In this document: positions 41,875-51,600 of the stretch, piece after piece
Layout: each line of letters opens with the position of its first letter
Numbering within the stretch: position 1 is the first letter of the stretch
NCBI RefSeq assembly: GCF_002007605.1
Contig: NZ_CP019799.1
Span: 4,395,501 to 4,459,500, forward strand
Origin: Cellvibrio sp. PSBB023
Lineage (GTDB): Bacteria > Pseudomonadota > Gammaproteobacteria > Pseudomonadales > Cellvibrionaceae
Length of the DNA stretch: 64,000 nt
Reading direction: 5' to 3'
Made by a program: the position numbers and the translations under genes
Notes under the pieces: model-generated
The model's input: only the letters and a program-made list of their open reading frames with translations
What the model was told of the DNA's origin: nothing
Database searches by the model: none

Positions 41875-42765
41875 ATGGATAAACTCACCGCCATGCGTAT
41901 CTTCACCCGCATAGCGAGCACCGGCAGTTTTAGTGCGACGGCGGAGCAGATGTCGCTGTCACGGGCGATGGTGACTCGCTATATCAGTGAGTTGGAAGAC
42001 TGGCTAAACCAGCGCTTGTTGCAGCGCACCACACGCAAGGTGACTTTGACAGAAGCGGGCGAGCATTTTTTAGTGCGCTGTGAACAAATCCTGGCATTGA
42101 CGGAGGAAACGCTGGATGCGGCAGCAACCTTGGGGAGTGAGTTGCGCGGTTCGTTGCGGCTGACTTGCAGTGCATCCTTTGCCTATGCGCAGATGGCAGC
42201 TGCCATCGCGGATTTTCAAGCGCTGCATCCCAAGGTTGATATTGATATTAATGTGAGCGATGTCAGTATCAATTTAATAGAGGCGAGAATTGATGTGGCT
42301 ATCCGCATTAGTAACAACCCTGATCCTCTATTAATAGCGCGCAAGCTGGCAGACTGCGCATCTGTACTGGTTGCATCCCCTGAGTATCTGGCGCGCTATG
42401 GTGTGCCCGCCTCGCCCGAGGCGTTGGTGAATCACCGCTGTATGTCACATGCCATTACCGGTAAATACCTGTGGCAATTCACGCGTGCGGATGAGTTTGC
42501 CAAGGTGGAAATCCACAGCCATTTTTCTGCAAACGATGCGACTGTGTTGCTGCATGCGGCCATTGCTGGGAATGGAATTAGCCTGCAGCCGCGCTACCTT
42601 GCCAAGGATTACATCGAGGCGGGGAAACTGGTGCCGGTATTGGCAGATTGGACCGTGCCTGATTTGGCTATCAATGCACTCTATCCGTCGCGGCAACATT
42701 TACCTCTGCGGGTGCGTACATTTCTTGATTTTTTAGTACAGCGCTTTGAGGCAGAGTTTTGGTAA
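41875..42765 (+). CDS. LysR-family transcriptional regulator
   Basis: A 296-residue LysR regulator. The N-terminal helix-turn-helix reads MRIFTRIASTGSFSATAEQMSLSRAMVTRYISELEDWLNQRLLQRTTRKVTLTEAG (about 7-62). The effector domain has the family wording RGSLRLTCSASFAYAQMAAAIADFQALHPKVDIDINVSD. It belongs to the DsdC/CrgA-like group that often controls divergent oxidoreductase or hydrolase genes. The divergent partner is the MBL-fold gene, so it probably controls that gene, perhaps also the molybdenum enzyme. Confidence 0.92.
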   Translation: MDKLTAMRIFTRIASTGSFSATAEQMSLSRAMVTRYISELEDWLNQRLLQRTTRKVTLTEAGEHFLVRCEQILALTEETLDAAATLGSELRGSLRLTCSASFAYAQMAAAIADFQALHPKVDIDINVSDVSINLIEARIDVAIRISNNPDPLLIARKLADCASVLVASPEYLARYGVPASPEALVNHRCMSHAITGKYLWQFTRADEFAKVEIHSHFSANDATVLLHAAIAGNGISLQPRYLAKDYIEAGKLVPVLADWTVPDLAINALYPSRQHLPLRVRTFLDFLVQRFEAEFW

Positions 42766-42788
42766 CTCTCTGACCCCGCATTTTCGCC

Positions 42789-43751
42789 TTAATTAGTGTG
42801 CGCCATCAGCGGTATCCCCGAGGCAATATCGCTATCCGTTAAACGGGTACGCGCCGTTTCACTTAAATTCTGCAAGTGATTGACCACATCATTCGCCAGC
42901 CAACTGACTGCCGGGTCAGGGTCGTTGCGCAAGGGGTCGGCCCAGCGAATATGGCCTTGATTACCTGTAGCGCGCAGTGCGAGCAGTGCATCCAATTTAA
43001 CGCCAACATTGTCGTCCTGTAGCAGTGGCGCAATCGCAGTAGCGGCACCGGCATAGTGTGTTTTGGCAAGCTCGACCAAGGCTCGTTGGCGCTCCTCGGG
43101 GCTTTCGCTGTGCAAGCGCGGAGTCAGGGTATTGATTTGTTTTTCCAGCAAACGATTATCGCCCCGCGCTGACAATACCTGTGCCGCAACCCGCTTCAGT
43201 TCCGGATTGCTGTGCTCTTGATAAATCGATTCGAGCGCATAGTCCGGCAACAGGTCGCGATTATCTGTCAGGTCGACCATGCCTTTGCTGGCAATAGCGA
43301 CATTTTCCTGGCTGGGGTTGCTCGCCAATAAATCATTGATCTTGTCAGGAAAGCTGCGCGGGTCGCGATCCGATTGCGTGCTCAACGCTTTTAATACTTG
43401 ATTGCTATCAACGACGATTGACGCGTTCGCTTGTGCCTGTTCTGCATCTTGTTGATCGACCGAAGTGGTTGTATTGGCCGCTGTGGAGCTTGCGGCAGGT
43501 GTTGCCATTGCCAATGGCGTCGCAGTGGTTGTTATGCCAACGGCATAGGCGTTATTGAGCGCTTGTTCCTGTTGCGCGACCAGCAATTCCAAATCCAGAA
43601 TTTTATGTTCCAGTGCGGTAATCTGCTGCCGCTGTTGCGCGTCATTACTGCTAATACTGAGCGCACCATAGGTCAGTGCCGCGCCGATAAACGCATAGAG
43701 CAGAGCACTTTTTTTTGATGCAATGGTTGTCAATCCTGATGAGCGATTCAT
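42789..43751 (-). CDS. Membrane-anchored HEAT-repeat protein
   Basis: A 320-residue protein. A single N-terminal membrane helix (SALLYAFIGAALTYGALSI, about 15-33) is followed by a coiled coil (QQRQQITALEHKILDLELLVAQQEQAL, ~40-66), a Thr/Ala-rich linker (~70-100) and a helical C-terminal half with HEAT-like repeats (LKRVAAQVLSARGD; ERQRALVELAKTHYAGAATAIAPLLQDDNVGVKLDALLALRATGNQGHIRWADPL; DPAVSWLANDVVNHL). No enzymatic motif. It probably is a periplasmic scaffold. Its neighbours do not reveal a pathway. Confidence 0.65.
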   Translation of the reverse strand: MNRSSGLTTIASKKSALLYAFIGAALTYGALSISSNDAQQRQQITALEHKILDLELLVAQQEQALNNAYAVGITTTATPLAMATPAASSTAANTTTSVDQQDAEQAQANASIVVDSNQVLKALSTQSDRDPRSFPDKINDLLASNPSQENVAIASKGMVDLTDNRDLLPDYALESIYQEHSNPELKRVAAQVLSARGDNRLLEKQINTLTPRLHSESPEERQRALVELAKTHYAGAATAIAPLLQDDNVGVKLDALLALRATGNQGHIRWADPLRNDPDPAVSWLANDVVNHLQNLSETARTRLTDSDIASGIPLMAHTN

Positions 43752-43799
43752 TGTGTGCCTCTCATTGTTATTGTTATAGAAGTGACATGATGAAGATTG

Positions 43800-43823
43800 A
43801 AAAAGGGGCAGAAAATCTGCCCC
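43800..43823 (-). terminator. Rho-independent terminator of the xylanase gene
   Basis: On the minus strand an 8-bp stem GGGGCAGA / TCTGCCCC with a 3-nt loop is followed by five T residues, 61 nt after the xylanase stop. Confidence 0.8.
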
Positions 43824-43884
43824 TCCTTTGTTATTACATCCTTGATGTGTTTTTCTGTCCGCTGCAGTTAATGGCTAGCGCCAA

Positions 43885-44949
43885 TTACAAATTGCCATAA
43901 CCTATGGCGCCGTTGCAGTGCATCCACTCACTGCCGCCATTGCCGCCACCACAAGAACCGTTTTGATAAACGCCAGTGTTGTAGGTTTGCGCTTCCGATT
44001 GACGGATGCTGCCATTCACACTGATGTAATCAACTTGCACATCGCGGTTACCGGAATCGTTGAAATATTCTACCAACGAACCGCCAGACAAATTGGTGGT
44101 CGCCGTGTAATTGGACATAGTGGTAGAGAGTGTCCAGGTTTGCACGGTAGTGTTGTTCACTTTCAAGCGAATTTGTTCCTGGCCGGTAGTGCCGCGTGCA
44201 CGCACTACAATCGTTTTGTTACCACCGGATGGTGCAGAGCTGGAACTGCCGCCACCACCGCTGGTGCCTTCACTCACGGTGATGTCAGAGCTGCCGGTGC
44301 TTTGATAGCCTTCTGTCGCCAATACCTGGTAGTTGTGATTGCCCAGGTTCAAACCTTTGCTCGCCCAAAAATTAACGTGGTTGGCGAAGGTAATGGTGCC
44401 GGAAATATTGCCAAAGCCTTTCTTGGGGTTTCTCACACTGAAGTATTGGTAAAAGGTTTGGTTGCCATCAATTGATGGTTGGTTAACCCGTTGGCAACGA
44501 CGCACATTATAAGTTGCGCCATCACTTTGGAAGCTGCCGTAGTCAGTGCCACCAGAACAGCTGGCAGGGTTGTAGGAGCCGTAGCTTTCAATGACGTAAT
44601 ACTCAATCAGCGGACTGCGGGTCCATCCATAGAGCGCGAGGTATGAGTTTTGTGAATTGCTGACATTGTAGCTGCCGGAGTAATTAATCACGCGTGTGCT
44701 GTTACCCGGGTTCCAACCTTTTCCGCCAACCCAATTGTTGGTGCCGCTGTTCCATTGTGAGGTGTAACGACCGCCCGCTTGTAACGTCATGGTGGCGTTA
44801 CCGGAATCTTTCCAGAACGAATAATAAAAACCGTTGTGGGTGCCAGTTGAATTGGAGCTGAGTGTTTGTGCATTTGCCACTGTTGCACAGAGTGCAGCGG
44901 CGCCAATGAATGCGGTAAAAATATTTTTACCCTTGATATGTAATTTCAT
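43885..44949 (-). CDS. GH11 endo-beta-1,4-xylanase with C-terminal CBM60
   Basis: A 354-residue secreted xylanase. The signal peptide ends at TVANAQ. The GH11 domain (about 30-225) shows [21 protein letters not shown], the nucleophile Glu in [16 protein letters not shown] and the acid/base Glu in [15 protein letters not shown]. After a short Gly/Ser linker (~232-245) comes a CBM60 module ([22 protein letters not shown]...[10 protein letters not shown]), a calcium-dependent binder related to CBM36 by circular permutation, and a small Cys-containing tail ([13 protein letters not shown]). It cuts internal xylan bonds. GH11-CBM60 is a combination known from Cellvibrio. It is monocistronic, with a terminator after it and a long AT-rich leader region. 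Confidence 0.96.
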   Translation of the reverse strand: MKLHIKGKNIFTAFIGAAALCATVANAQTLSSNSTGTHNGFYYSFWKDSGNATMTLQAGGRYTSQWNSGTNNWVGGKGWNPGNSTRVINYSGSYNVSNSQNSYLALYGWTRSPLIEYYVIESYGSYNPASCSGGTDYGSFQSDGATYNVRRCQRVNQPSIDGNQTFYQYFSVRNPKKGFGNISGTITFANHVNFWASKGLNLGNHNYQVLATEGYQSTGSSDITVSEGTSGGGGSSSSAPSGGNKTIVVRARGTTGQEQIRLKVNNTTVQTWTLSTTMSNYTATTNLSGGSLVEYFNDSGNRDVQVDYISVNGSIRQSEAQTYNTGVYQNGSCGGGNGGSEWMHCNGAIGYGNL

Positions 44950-45435
44950 TATTAGAATCTCATGCTATTGCCTCTCGACCAATACCGCCTATAGAGGAGG
45001 AGGGACTGATGGAAGGTTTATCCTGCGCATTGCGAGCAGGCGTTTATCGGTTGTCATACTGCTTTGCTGTTATTGTTAAATAAAACGACCTGACAAATCC
45101 GACGAGCAATTTATAACGATAGCACTATGTTGTTGTCAACAAAACAATAAGCATATTGTCAAAAAAACTATATTGCATTTTCAATATAGCAATATGTTGT
45201 TTAAAGGCGTTATTAGTCGATTGTTTTTTTTGAAAAGTTAAATTATCGCTGTGCAATAAAATTTTATGGATGATTATTTTTTAATAAGAGAATTTTTATT
45301 TTCGGAGAGAGAAATTGATCGCTTTTGGCGCCATCATTTACCGATGAAATTTTTTTTAGCGTTGATATTTTTTGTTGTTTTTAGACTCAAAAAAAGAATT
45401 ATTTCCCGATGCGTAATGACGGTATTTTTGTATGG
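44950..45435. other. AT-rich intergenic region upstream of the xylanase
   Basis: 486 bp with no convincing gene, lying between the xylanase start and the stop of the response regulator gene. It is much richer in A/T than its surroundings, especially 45100-45400, and holds nested inverted repeats around 45130-45196. It must carry the xylanase promoter. Confidence 0.6.
45168..45189. promoter_or_regulatory. Inverted repeat upstream of the xylanase gene
   Basis: CTATATTG-CATTTT-CAATATAG has perfect 8-bp arms. Related CATATTG (45152) and CAATATG (45190) flank it, and a TTGTTG-T-CAACAA palindrome lies at 45130-45142. It is a candidate operator cluster for xylan or stress control. Confidence 0.45.
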
Positions 45436-46128
45436 CTAAGTGCGGGAGTCGGTACTGAAAACGTAACCTTTGTTGCGCATGGTGTGTATGGGCAGGCTAA
45501 TGTCAGTTTCATTTTTTACTTTGGTTCTGAGTCTGCTCAATATGGCATCCAATCGCCGGGTGTCATGCCGCAGGCTGCTGGGTGGCAGGCAGTCACACAA
45601 GAGTTCGCGGCTCACCGCATCGCCCTTGTTGGCGATTAATACATCCAGCAATAAGGCTTCGGTCATGGTCAATGCAACCTTGCGCTTATTCGGGCATTGC
45701 AGTTGAAGTAATTGACGATCCAATTGCCAAACCGCATCATCGCCCCGGCCTTTATCCTGAAGGCGGCGGTACAGGTGATTGATGGTGACACATAATTCTT
45801 TCAGGTTGATGGGTTTTATGAGGTAGGCATCAGCGCCAGCGCTAATCGCTTCCACCCGGTCTTCAACCTGGCCGCGCGCCGTCACCACGATAATACCCAG
45901 TTGCAAACCGTAAGTTTCACGCAACTGTGTGGTTGTGGCTATCCCATCGCCATCGGGTAGCCCCAAATCCAGCAATAAAATGTCCCAGTGACTATCCATG
46001 AGCGCGCGCTGCATTTCATTGATGCTGCCTACGCTGCGTGCGTAGTAGCTGCTGAAATTCAGGTAATCCACGATTTCAATACGCAAATCGGCATTATCTT
46101 CAATGACGAGAATACGAGGAGTTGTCAT
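45436..46128 (-). CDS. OmpR-type response regulator
   Basis: A 230-residue regulator. The receiver has EDNADLR at the start, the phospho-acceptor in ILLLDLGLPDGDG (~54) and the conserved Lys in LIKPINLKEL (~106). The C-terminal winged helix is divergent but recognisable (LTMTEALLLDVLIANKGDAVSRELLCDCL... RRLDAILSRLRTKVKNETDISLPIHTMRNKGYVF). The start codon, read on the minus strand at 46128-46126, overlaps the kinase start at 46127, so the pair is divergent with no intergenic DNA. Confidence 0.9.
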   Translation of the reverse strand: MTTPRILVIEDNADLRIEIVDYLNFSSYYARSVGSINEMQRALMDSHWDILLLDLGLPDGDGIATTTQLRETYGLQLGIIVVTARGQVEDRVEAISAGADAYLIKPINLKELCVTINHLYRRLQDKGRGDDAVWQLDRQLLQLQCPNKRKVALTMTEALLLDVLIANKGDAVSRELLCDCLPPSSLRHDTRRLDAILSRLRTKVKNETDISLPIHTMRNKGYVFSTDSRT

Positions 46129-48037
46129 GCGGGATGCCCCCGGTTATTACAGGTTAGTAGTGGTGCTGGTGTTGTTATTGGGCGTGAGTTGCGCCTATGC
46201 CGAACCGTCACCCATATTGCGGCTGGACGATACAAGTGCGCGTATTGCTCTGTTGCCTTATGTGGATTATAGCGTTGAATATGACGCCAACTCTTCTGCC
46301 AGTGTAAATGACCTCACAAAAATTGACCATTCTTTTTATAACCAATTGAAGTATTCAAGGAACAATAAAATGTCTTTCGGTTATACGCAGAATGTACACT
46401 GGTTTCGTTGGACCATTGACCCGGCATACAGCAAGCGTGCGGAGTGGTGGTTGCAGATAAGCCCAACCTTTTTGGATTCGGCGACGCTCTTTGTTCCGCA
46501 GGAAGATGGCACCTATGAGCCGGTGCGGGTAGGGGATCACTGGCCGCTCTCCAAGCGCTCTTACCAGGGCCGGCATTTTCTGGTGCCCATCAACCTCGCT
46601 TCGGATAAGTTGCTTACCTACTATTTGCGCGTGCAGACCTCCAGCACTATGACGCTGGGGTTAACCCTGTGGCGCCCGGAGGCCTATGCGGCCACCGTTA
46701 CCCTGGAAGACACCCTATACGGGGTGATGTTTGGTTTGATTCTGGCGACTGTGCTGGTGAGCATGATCAGTGGTATCTGGTTGCGCCAACCCTTTTATTT
46801 TTTGATTTCGGCCTATTTGCTCGCGCTGGCGCTGGCGCACCTGTCGCTCAATGGCTACGACCAATTATGGTTTTACAGGGACCAGCCGCAGTGGTCGGAT
46901 ATCCTCATCGGCTTCAGTTCCTATGCCATTACAGCACTGACACCGGCAATTTGTATTGCCTACCTCGCGCCGCGCCACTATTACCCGCGTATTAATGCTG
47001 TATTCGTGATAATGATTGTATTGGCCACGCTGGGTGCTTTGGCCTCTTTGCTGGGTTATCCCAAGCCTGGATGGGTGGCTTATTTGTCGGTACCCATGCT
47101 GTTTATCATGATGGGATTGCTGTGTGTGATGTGGCGAATTAAACCAGTTCGCAGTCTGCTCCTGTTGTTATTGTTCTTCCCCAGCTTTTTAATGGTGATG
47201 CTGCAATTGGCAAGAAACTATGCGCTGTTGCCAATGAATTTTTGGACCACCCACGCCTGGCCCATCGCCACTATGATCCAAATCCCCTATACCATTTTGT
47301 TGGTGATGCTGCACTTGCGCACCCAGGAAAAAGCGTTTCTCAGCGAGCGACAAAAAACCCAATTGCACCGCGATATGCTCAGTGTCATCGCCCATGAATT
47401 GCGCACGCCTTTGGCTGTTACCAGTTCGGCGCTGGCCAATATTGAATTGCAAACGCGCGCGACCCATCCACACTTATTGCCGCGTTTTCAGCGGGCGAAT
47501 TTGGGCTTGGCACGTCTTGGCAGTTTGATTGATCGCGCCGTATTCCAGGAGCGTTCGCTGGAGGATGGTGTCATTCTCGAACCCAGGAATTTGGTTGTGC
47601 AGGATTTATTCAATGATGTGGCAGAGCTGTGCCATGTGGATATGCCGCATCAATTGATCATGCAGGTCGCCCCCGATGCCAATGTGCTTTATGCCGATGA
47701 ACATTGGATAGGGCATGCATTAATTAATTTAGTGGATAATGCGATTAAATATTCACCGCATGGCGGAACGATTTTATTGACAGCAAAACTTTCCGACGAT
47801 TGCGTGGTCATTAGCGTTATCGATTCAGGTATCGGTGTTCCTACCAATGAAACTGGAAAATTGTTTGATAAATTTTATCGCGCAAAAAACGCACAAGATA
47901 ATGGCAAGTTAAACGGCATAGGTGTGGGTTTGTTTGTGGTGAAAACGGTTGTGGATGCCCACGGCGGCACTATCGAATATCAACCCAACCCCGGCGGTGG
48001 TTCAATATTTAACCTGTATTTCCCGGCGAATGTGTAG
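46127..48037 (+). CDS. 7TMR-DISM sensor histidine kinase
   Basis: A 636-residue membrane kinase. The signal sequence ends near CAYAEPS. A 7TMR-DISMED2-type sugar-binding-like periplasmic domain follows (about 25-185; NVHWFRWTIDPAYSKRAEWWLQISPTFLDSATLFV), then seven membrane helices (~190-400), HisKA with His in SVIAHELRTPLA (~420), and HATPase_c with LVDNAIKYSPHGG, IDSGIGVP and GIGVGLFVVK. ATG 46127 was chosen for the GAGGAG site just upstream; an in-frame ATG at 46103 lies within the divergent gene. DISMED domains often sense carbohydrates, which would suit a polysaccharide-degrading organism. It pairs with the divergent response regulator. Confidence 0.92.
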   Translation: MRDAPGYYRLVVVLVLLLGVSCAYAEPSPILRLDDTSARIALLPYVDYSVEYDANSSASVNDLTKIDHSFYNQLKYSRNNKMSFGYTQNVHWFRWTIDPAYSKRAEWWLQISPTFLDSATLFVPQEDGTYEPVRVGDHWPLSKRSYQGRHFLVPINLASDKLLTYYLRVQTSSTMTLGLTLWRPEAYAATVTLEDTLYGVMFGLILATVLVSMISGIWLRQPFYFLISAYLLALALAHLSLNGYDQLWFYRDQPQWSDILIGFSSYAITALTPAICIAYLAPRHYYPRINAVFVIMIVLATLGALASLLGYPKPGWVAYLSVPMLFIMMGLLCVMWRIKPVRSLLLLLLFFPSFLMVMLQLARNYALLPMNFWTTHAWPIATMIQIPYTILLVMLHLRTQEKAFLSERQKTQLHRDMLSVIAHELRTPLAVTSSALANIELQTRATHPHLLPRFQRANLGLARLGSLIDRAVFQERSLEDGVILEPRNLVVQDLFNDVAELCHVDMPHQLIMQVAPDANVLYADEHWIGHALINLVDNAIKYSPHGGTILLTAKLSDDCVVISVIDSGIGVPTNETGKLFDKFYRAKNAQDNGKLNGIGVGLFVVKTVVDAHGGTIEYQPNPGGGSIFNLYFPANV

Positions 48038-48229
48038 CCTTCGGGCTGGTATTTTTTTGCTGAAAGAAATTGCAAGGTTTTGCAAGAAAAGTGCAGTTCC
48101 TCTCTCTCTATACTCCCGAGCATGGGTGTAAACCCGGTATCGGGAGAGTCTGCTTGTTAGGCTGTATTATTTTTCGCCTGTTCTCTTCTCGATATATCCC
48201 ACAACTGTTTATTTTTTCTGGTGTGATAT

Positions 48230-48631
48230 ATGAGTGTTCGATTCCTACGTAAAAAAAATACGCTACCCAGCCGCTTGGGGGCTGCTGTGTTAGCGGCTAG
48301 CAGTGCTGTTGGTGCGTTTGCTGCTGATGCATGGCAACAGCAGGCTGTGCCAATGGTTGGCGTACAAAATTATTTCATGGAGCGCTGTTTACAATTCGGC
48401 GCCGGAGAAAAAGTCGAGTTTAGTTTTACCTCCCAGCATCCGGTGAATTTTGATGTTCACTACCATCCCGACAACGCCATTGTTTTTGTTCTGAAAAAAG
48501 AAAACACAAAAGAACTGAGCGATAGCTTTATCAGTAAAGCCGTTGATCATTACTGCTTCACCTGGGCCAACCCGGTAGATGTCGGTAGCGATTGGGATAT
48601 CCAACTCAAGTATCGCGTCATCACTCAATAA
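48230..48631 (+). CDS. Small secreted protein, GOLD-like fold candidate
   Basis: A 133-residue exported protein of no family I recognise. The signal peptide ends near VGAFAAD. The mature part, [30 protein letters not shown]...[25 protein letters not shown], has two Cys residues (about 52 and 108) that could form a disulfide, and a beta-sandwich rhythm similar to GOLD domains of eukaryotic p24 proteins. This similarity is visual only. It lies 35 nt upstream of the giant calcium-repeat protein and may be co-expressed. Confidence 0.6.
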   Translation: MSVRFLRKKNTLPSRLGAAVLAASSAVGAFAADAWQQQAVPMVGVQNYFMERCLQFGAGEKVEFSFTSQHPVNFDVHYHPDNAIVFVLKKENTKELSDSFISKAVDHYCFTWANPVDVGSDWDIQLKYRVITQ

Positions 48632-48666
48632 TCACAGCCTTTTTCTTTTTCGGGAATTTCTCAGTT

Positions 48667-51600
48667 ATGAGAGCAAACTCTATTCGCAATTTTGCTTCTT
48701 TAGTGGTGACGGGCTTTGTGCTTTTCACCACACTGGCTTCCGCCAGTGCATGGGCCTCGCATTTTCGCGGCGGCTCCCTGACCTGGCAGACCAAAGATAT
48801 CGATGGTAACGGCGGTAAGAACGACGTGGTGTTAACCATCAACACGGCGTGGGGTGGTTTTGATAGTGCGGTTTCGTTTCAAACTTCACCATCATTAACT
48901 TTCACCAAAATTGGTTCCAGTGATTATGTATGGGTTAACGGTACCGACTGGTCCAACTCATCCTATGTGCTGCGTACCGAAGTATTTCATGCGCTGAACC
49001 TGAATCCTGATGCTACCTACAATGTGGCGTTTGGCAGCAGCGCGCGCATCAGCAATTTGGTGAATAACGCCAACGGTGCGTGGAAAATCCAGACCAGTAT
49101 TAACATCAAAGACGGCAACCTCGCGCCCAAAATTGATCTGCCGATTATTATGGATGTGCCCAAGCTGCAGACCGATGGTGTGACCGTACTGGCCGATTGG
49201 ACCTATCAATTAAGTTCGCGTGATCCCAACTCAGACAAGCTACGTTATCGCCTGGCAAACCTCGATGAATTGGGCGGCGGTTCGTCAACCAACCCAACCG
49301 GTTTGGCGATTAACCCTAACACTGGTGTTATCACTTGGGTGGGGTCAGGTTCTCGCGCAAACGGCCTCTACAGCGCCGGTATTGTGGCGGAAGATGTGGA
49401 TGAAAACGGAAAAGTAAAATCCAAAACCCATGTGGATTTGATTTTTAATCTGGTCAATAAAGCACAGGTTACTTTTACCTATCCCACTGGTGTGCCTGAA
49501 ACACGTAATGTAATTGTCGATAAAGGCAGCAGCTATGCCTTTAGCATTACCGGTAGTGCAATTGACACCCAAAGTCTGGGAACTATTCAGGGCGCCTTGA
49601 CAGAGCCTACGCCCGATAATTATTTATTTACGCCGGGTGCCATGGGAACAGGTCTGGATCCCGGCAGCTATCCCATTACTTTTGAAGTGCGCGATAGCAA
49701 TGGCAACAGAAGTAATAATTATCTCGGTATTACGTTTATTGTTCCCGATCCAAATGCTCCGCGTATTCGCAACCTTGAAGCCGATCGTGTGTTCTATAAC
49801 GGCACTGATCCTGTGCGTGTGGATGCGAACCAGGATGCAATTGTCACCGATGCCAATACCACCGATTTCCAGGGCGGTATGTTGAAGCTGAACGTCACTT
49901 TCACCGATGGTCAGCTCGAAGTATTGGGCGTGGATGCGGTGGGTGATGGCACGGGTGAAATCAATCGCGTTGGCAATACCATTTATTACGAAGGGAGTGA
50001 AATTGGTACTGTGCACTCCACCCTGAATGGCCAAGGTCGCGCCCTGCAAATTAATTTCACCGGGCCAACCAGTATTGACGCACTGCAAGCCCTGGTGCGT
50101 GCCTTGACCTATCGCGATACCTTTGCGTTGCGTGGGGAAGGCGACCGTAACTTGTCGCTCTTTGTTGAAGATCCGACTGGCCTCAGTTCCTCCAACGATT
50201 TCTATGTGCATGTCAGCCCGCATCCGGATCGCGGTAATTATTCCGGCGTACCTCTGGAAGCGGCGAATACTATCTCCCTCATTGAAGGCGACTCGATTGC
50301 CCTGAGTAACGAGAATATCAGCTACGCTGACCCGGAAGGTGACACCATTACCTTCACTGTCAGCAATGTAACCAATGGCCGTTTTGCGTTTGTCAGTGCG
50401 CCAACCGTAGCAATTACCAGCTTTACCCAGGATGACATCAACCTTGGTCGTGTGGCCTTCGTGCACAACGGCAGTGAGGATGCACCGTCTTACGATCTGG
50501 TCGCATCGGATGGCACTAATACGACAGCTCCAAGTCCGGGCCAGATTTTCTTCACCAACGTGAATGATAATGCGCCGACCATCAGCAACGCCCCGTCGAA
50601 CGCGATAATGGAGGGAACAACCTACTCGTATGTTCCCACCGTTGTGGATGCTGACAAGGGCGATACCCACACCTTCACCGTAACCAACCTGCCAAGCTGG
50701 GCCACGTTTGACACGGCTACCGGCACGTTGTCCGGCACTCCTACACGCACTCACGTGGCGACCTGGAGCAATATCAGTGTTCGCGTCACCGACAGTGGTG
50801 GCCTGACGTCGGTACGCGGCCCATTCAGCATTACCGTGACTGCCGCACCGGATACCGATGGTGATGGTGTACCTGATCATGTTGAAGTTGCTGCGGGCAC
50901 CGATCCTAATGACCCGGATGATTTCCCGGATACTGATGGCGATGGCGTCCCTGATTATGTCGAAAGCTACATAGATAACACTGATCCCAACGACCCTGAT
51001 TCTGTGAAAGATACGGATGGCGACGGCGTACCTGATTATGTTGAAGGTCAGGATGGCACTAATCCAACCGACCCCACTTCGTACAAAGACACCGATGGCG
51101 ATGGTGTGCCTGACTACGTTGAAATCCATATCGACAATACCGACCCGAATGACCCTGACTCCGCAAAAGACACGGACGGCGACGGTGTGCCCGATTATGT
51201 TGAGACCGAAATCGACAACACTGATCCAACCGATGACACCTCGGTAAAAGATAGCGATGGCGACGGTGTACCTGACTATGTTGAAGGTCTGGAGGGCACT
51301 GACCCCAATGACCCAACCTCAGCCAAAGACTCAGATGGTGATGGTGTACCGGATTACGTAGAAGTGCGTGATGGCACCGATCCTGCTGATCCAACCTCGT
51401 TTAAAGACACTGACAATGACGGTGTGCCTGACTATGTTGAAACCGAAGTGGATGGCACAGATCCTACCGATGCGGATTCCACAAAAGATTCGGATGGCGA
51501 CGGCGTACCGGATTACATCGAACTGCGCGACGGTACTGATCCTGCTGATCCCACCTCGTTTAAAGATACTGACGATGATGGTGTGCCTGATTATGTAGAA

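Noticed and set aside
49624..51129. 501-codon minus-strand frame opposite the giant adhesin, with further frames up to 54876
   Set aside because: It comes from the repetitive GAC/GAT-rich coding strand, which lacks stops on the complement. The protein would be low-complexity (VRDAVAIGI type) and is a by-product of the repeats.
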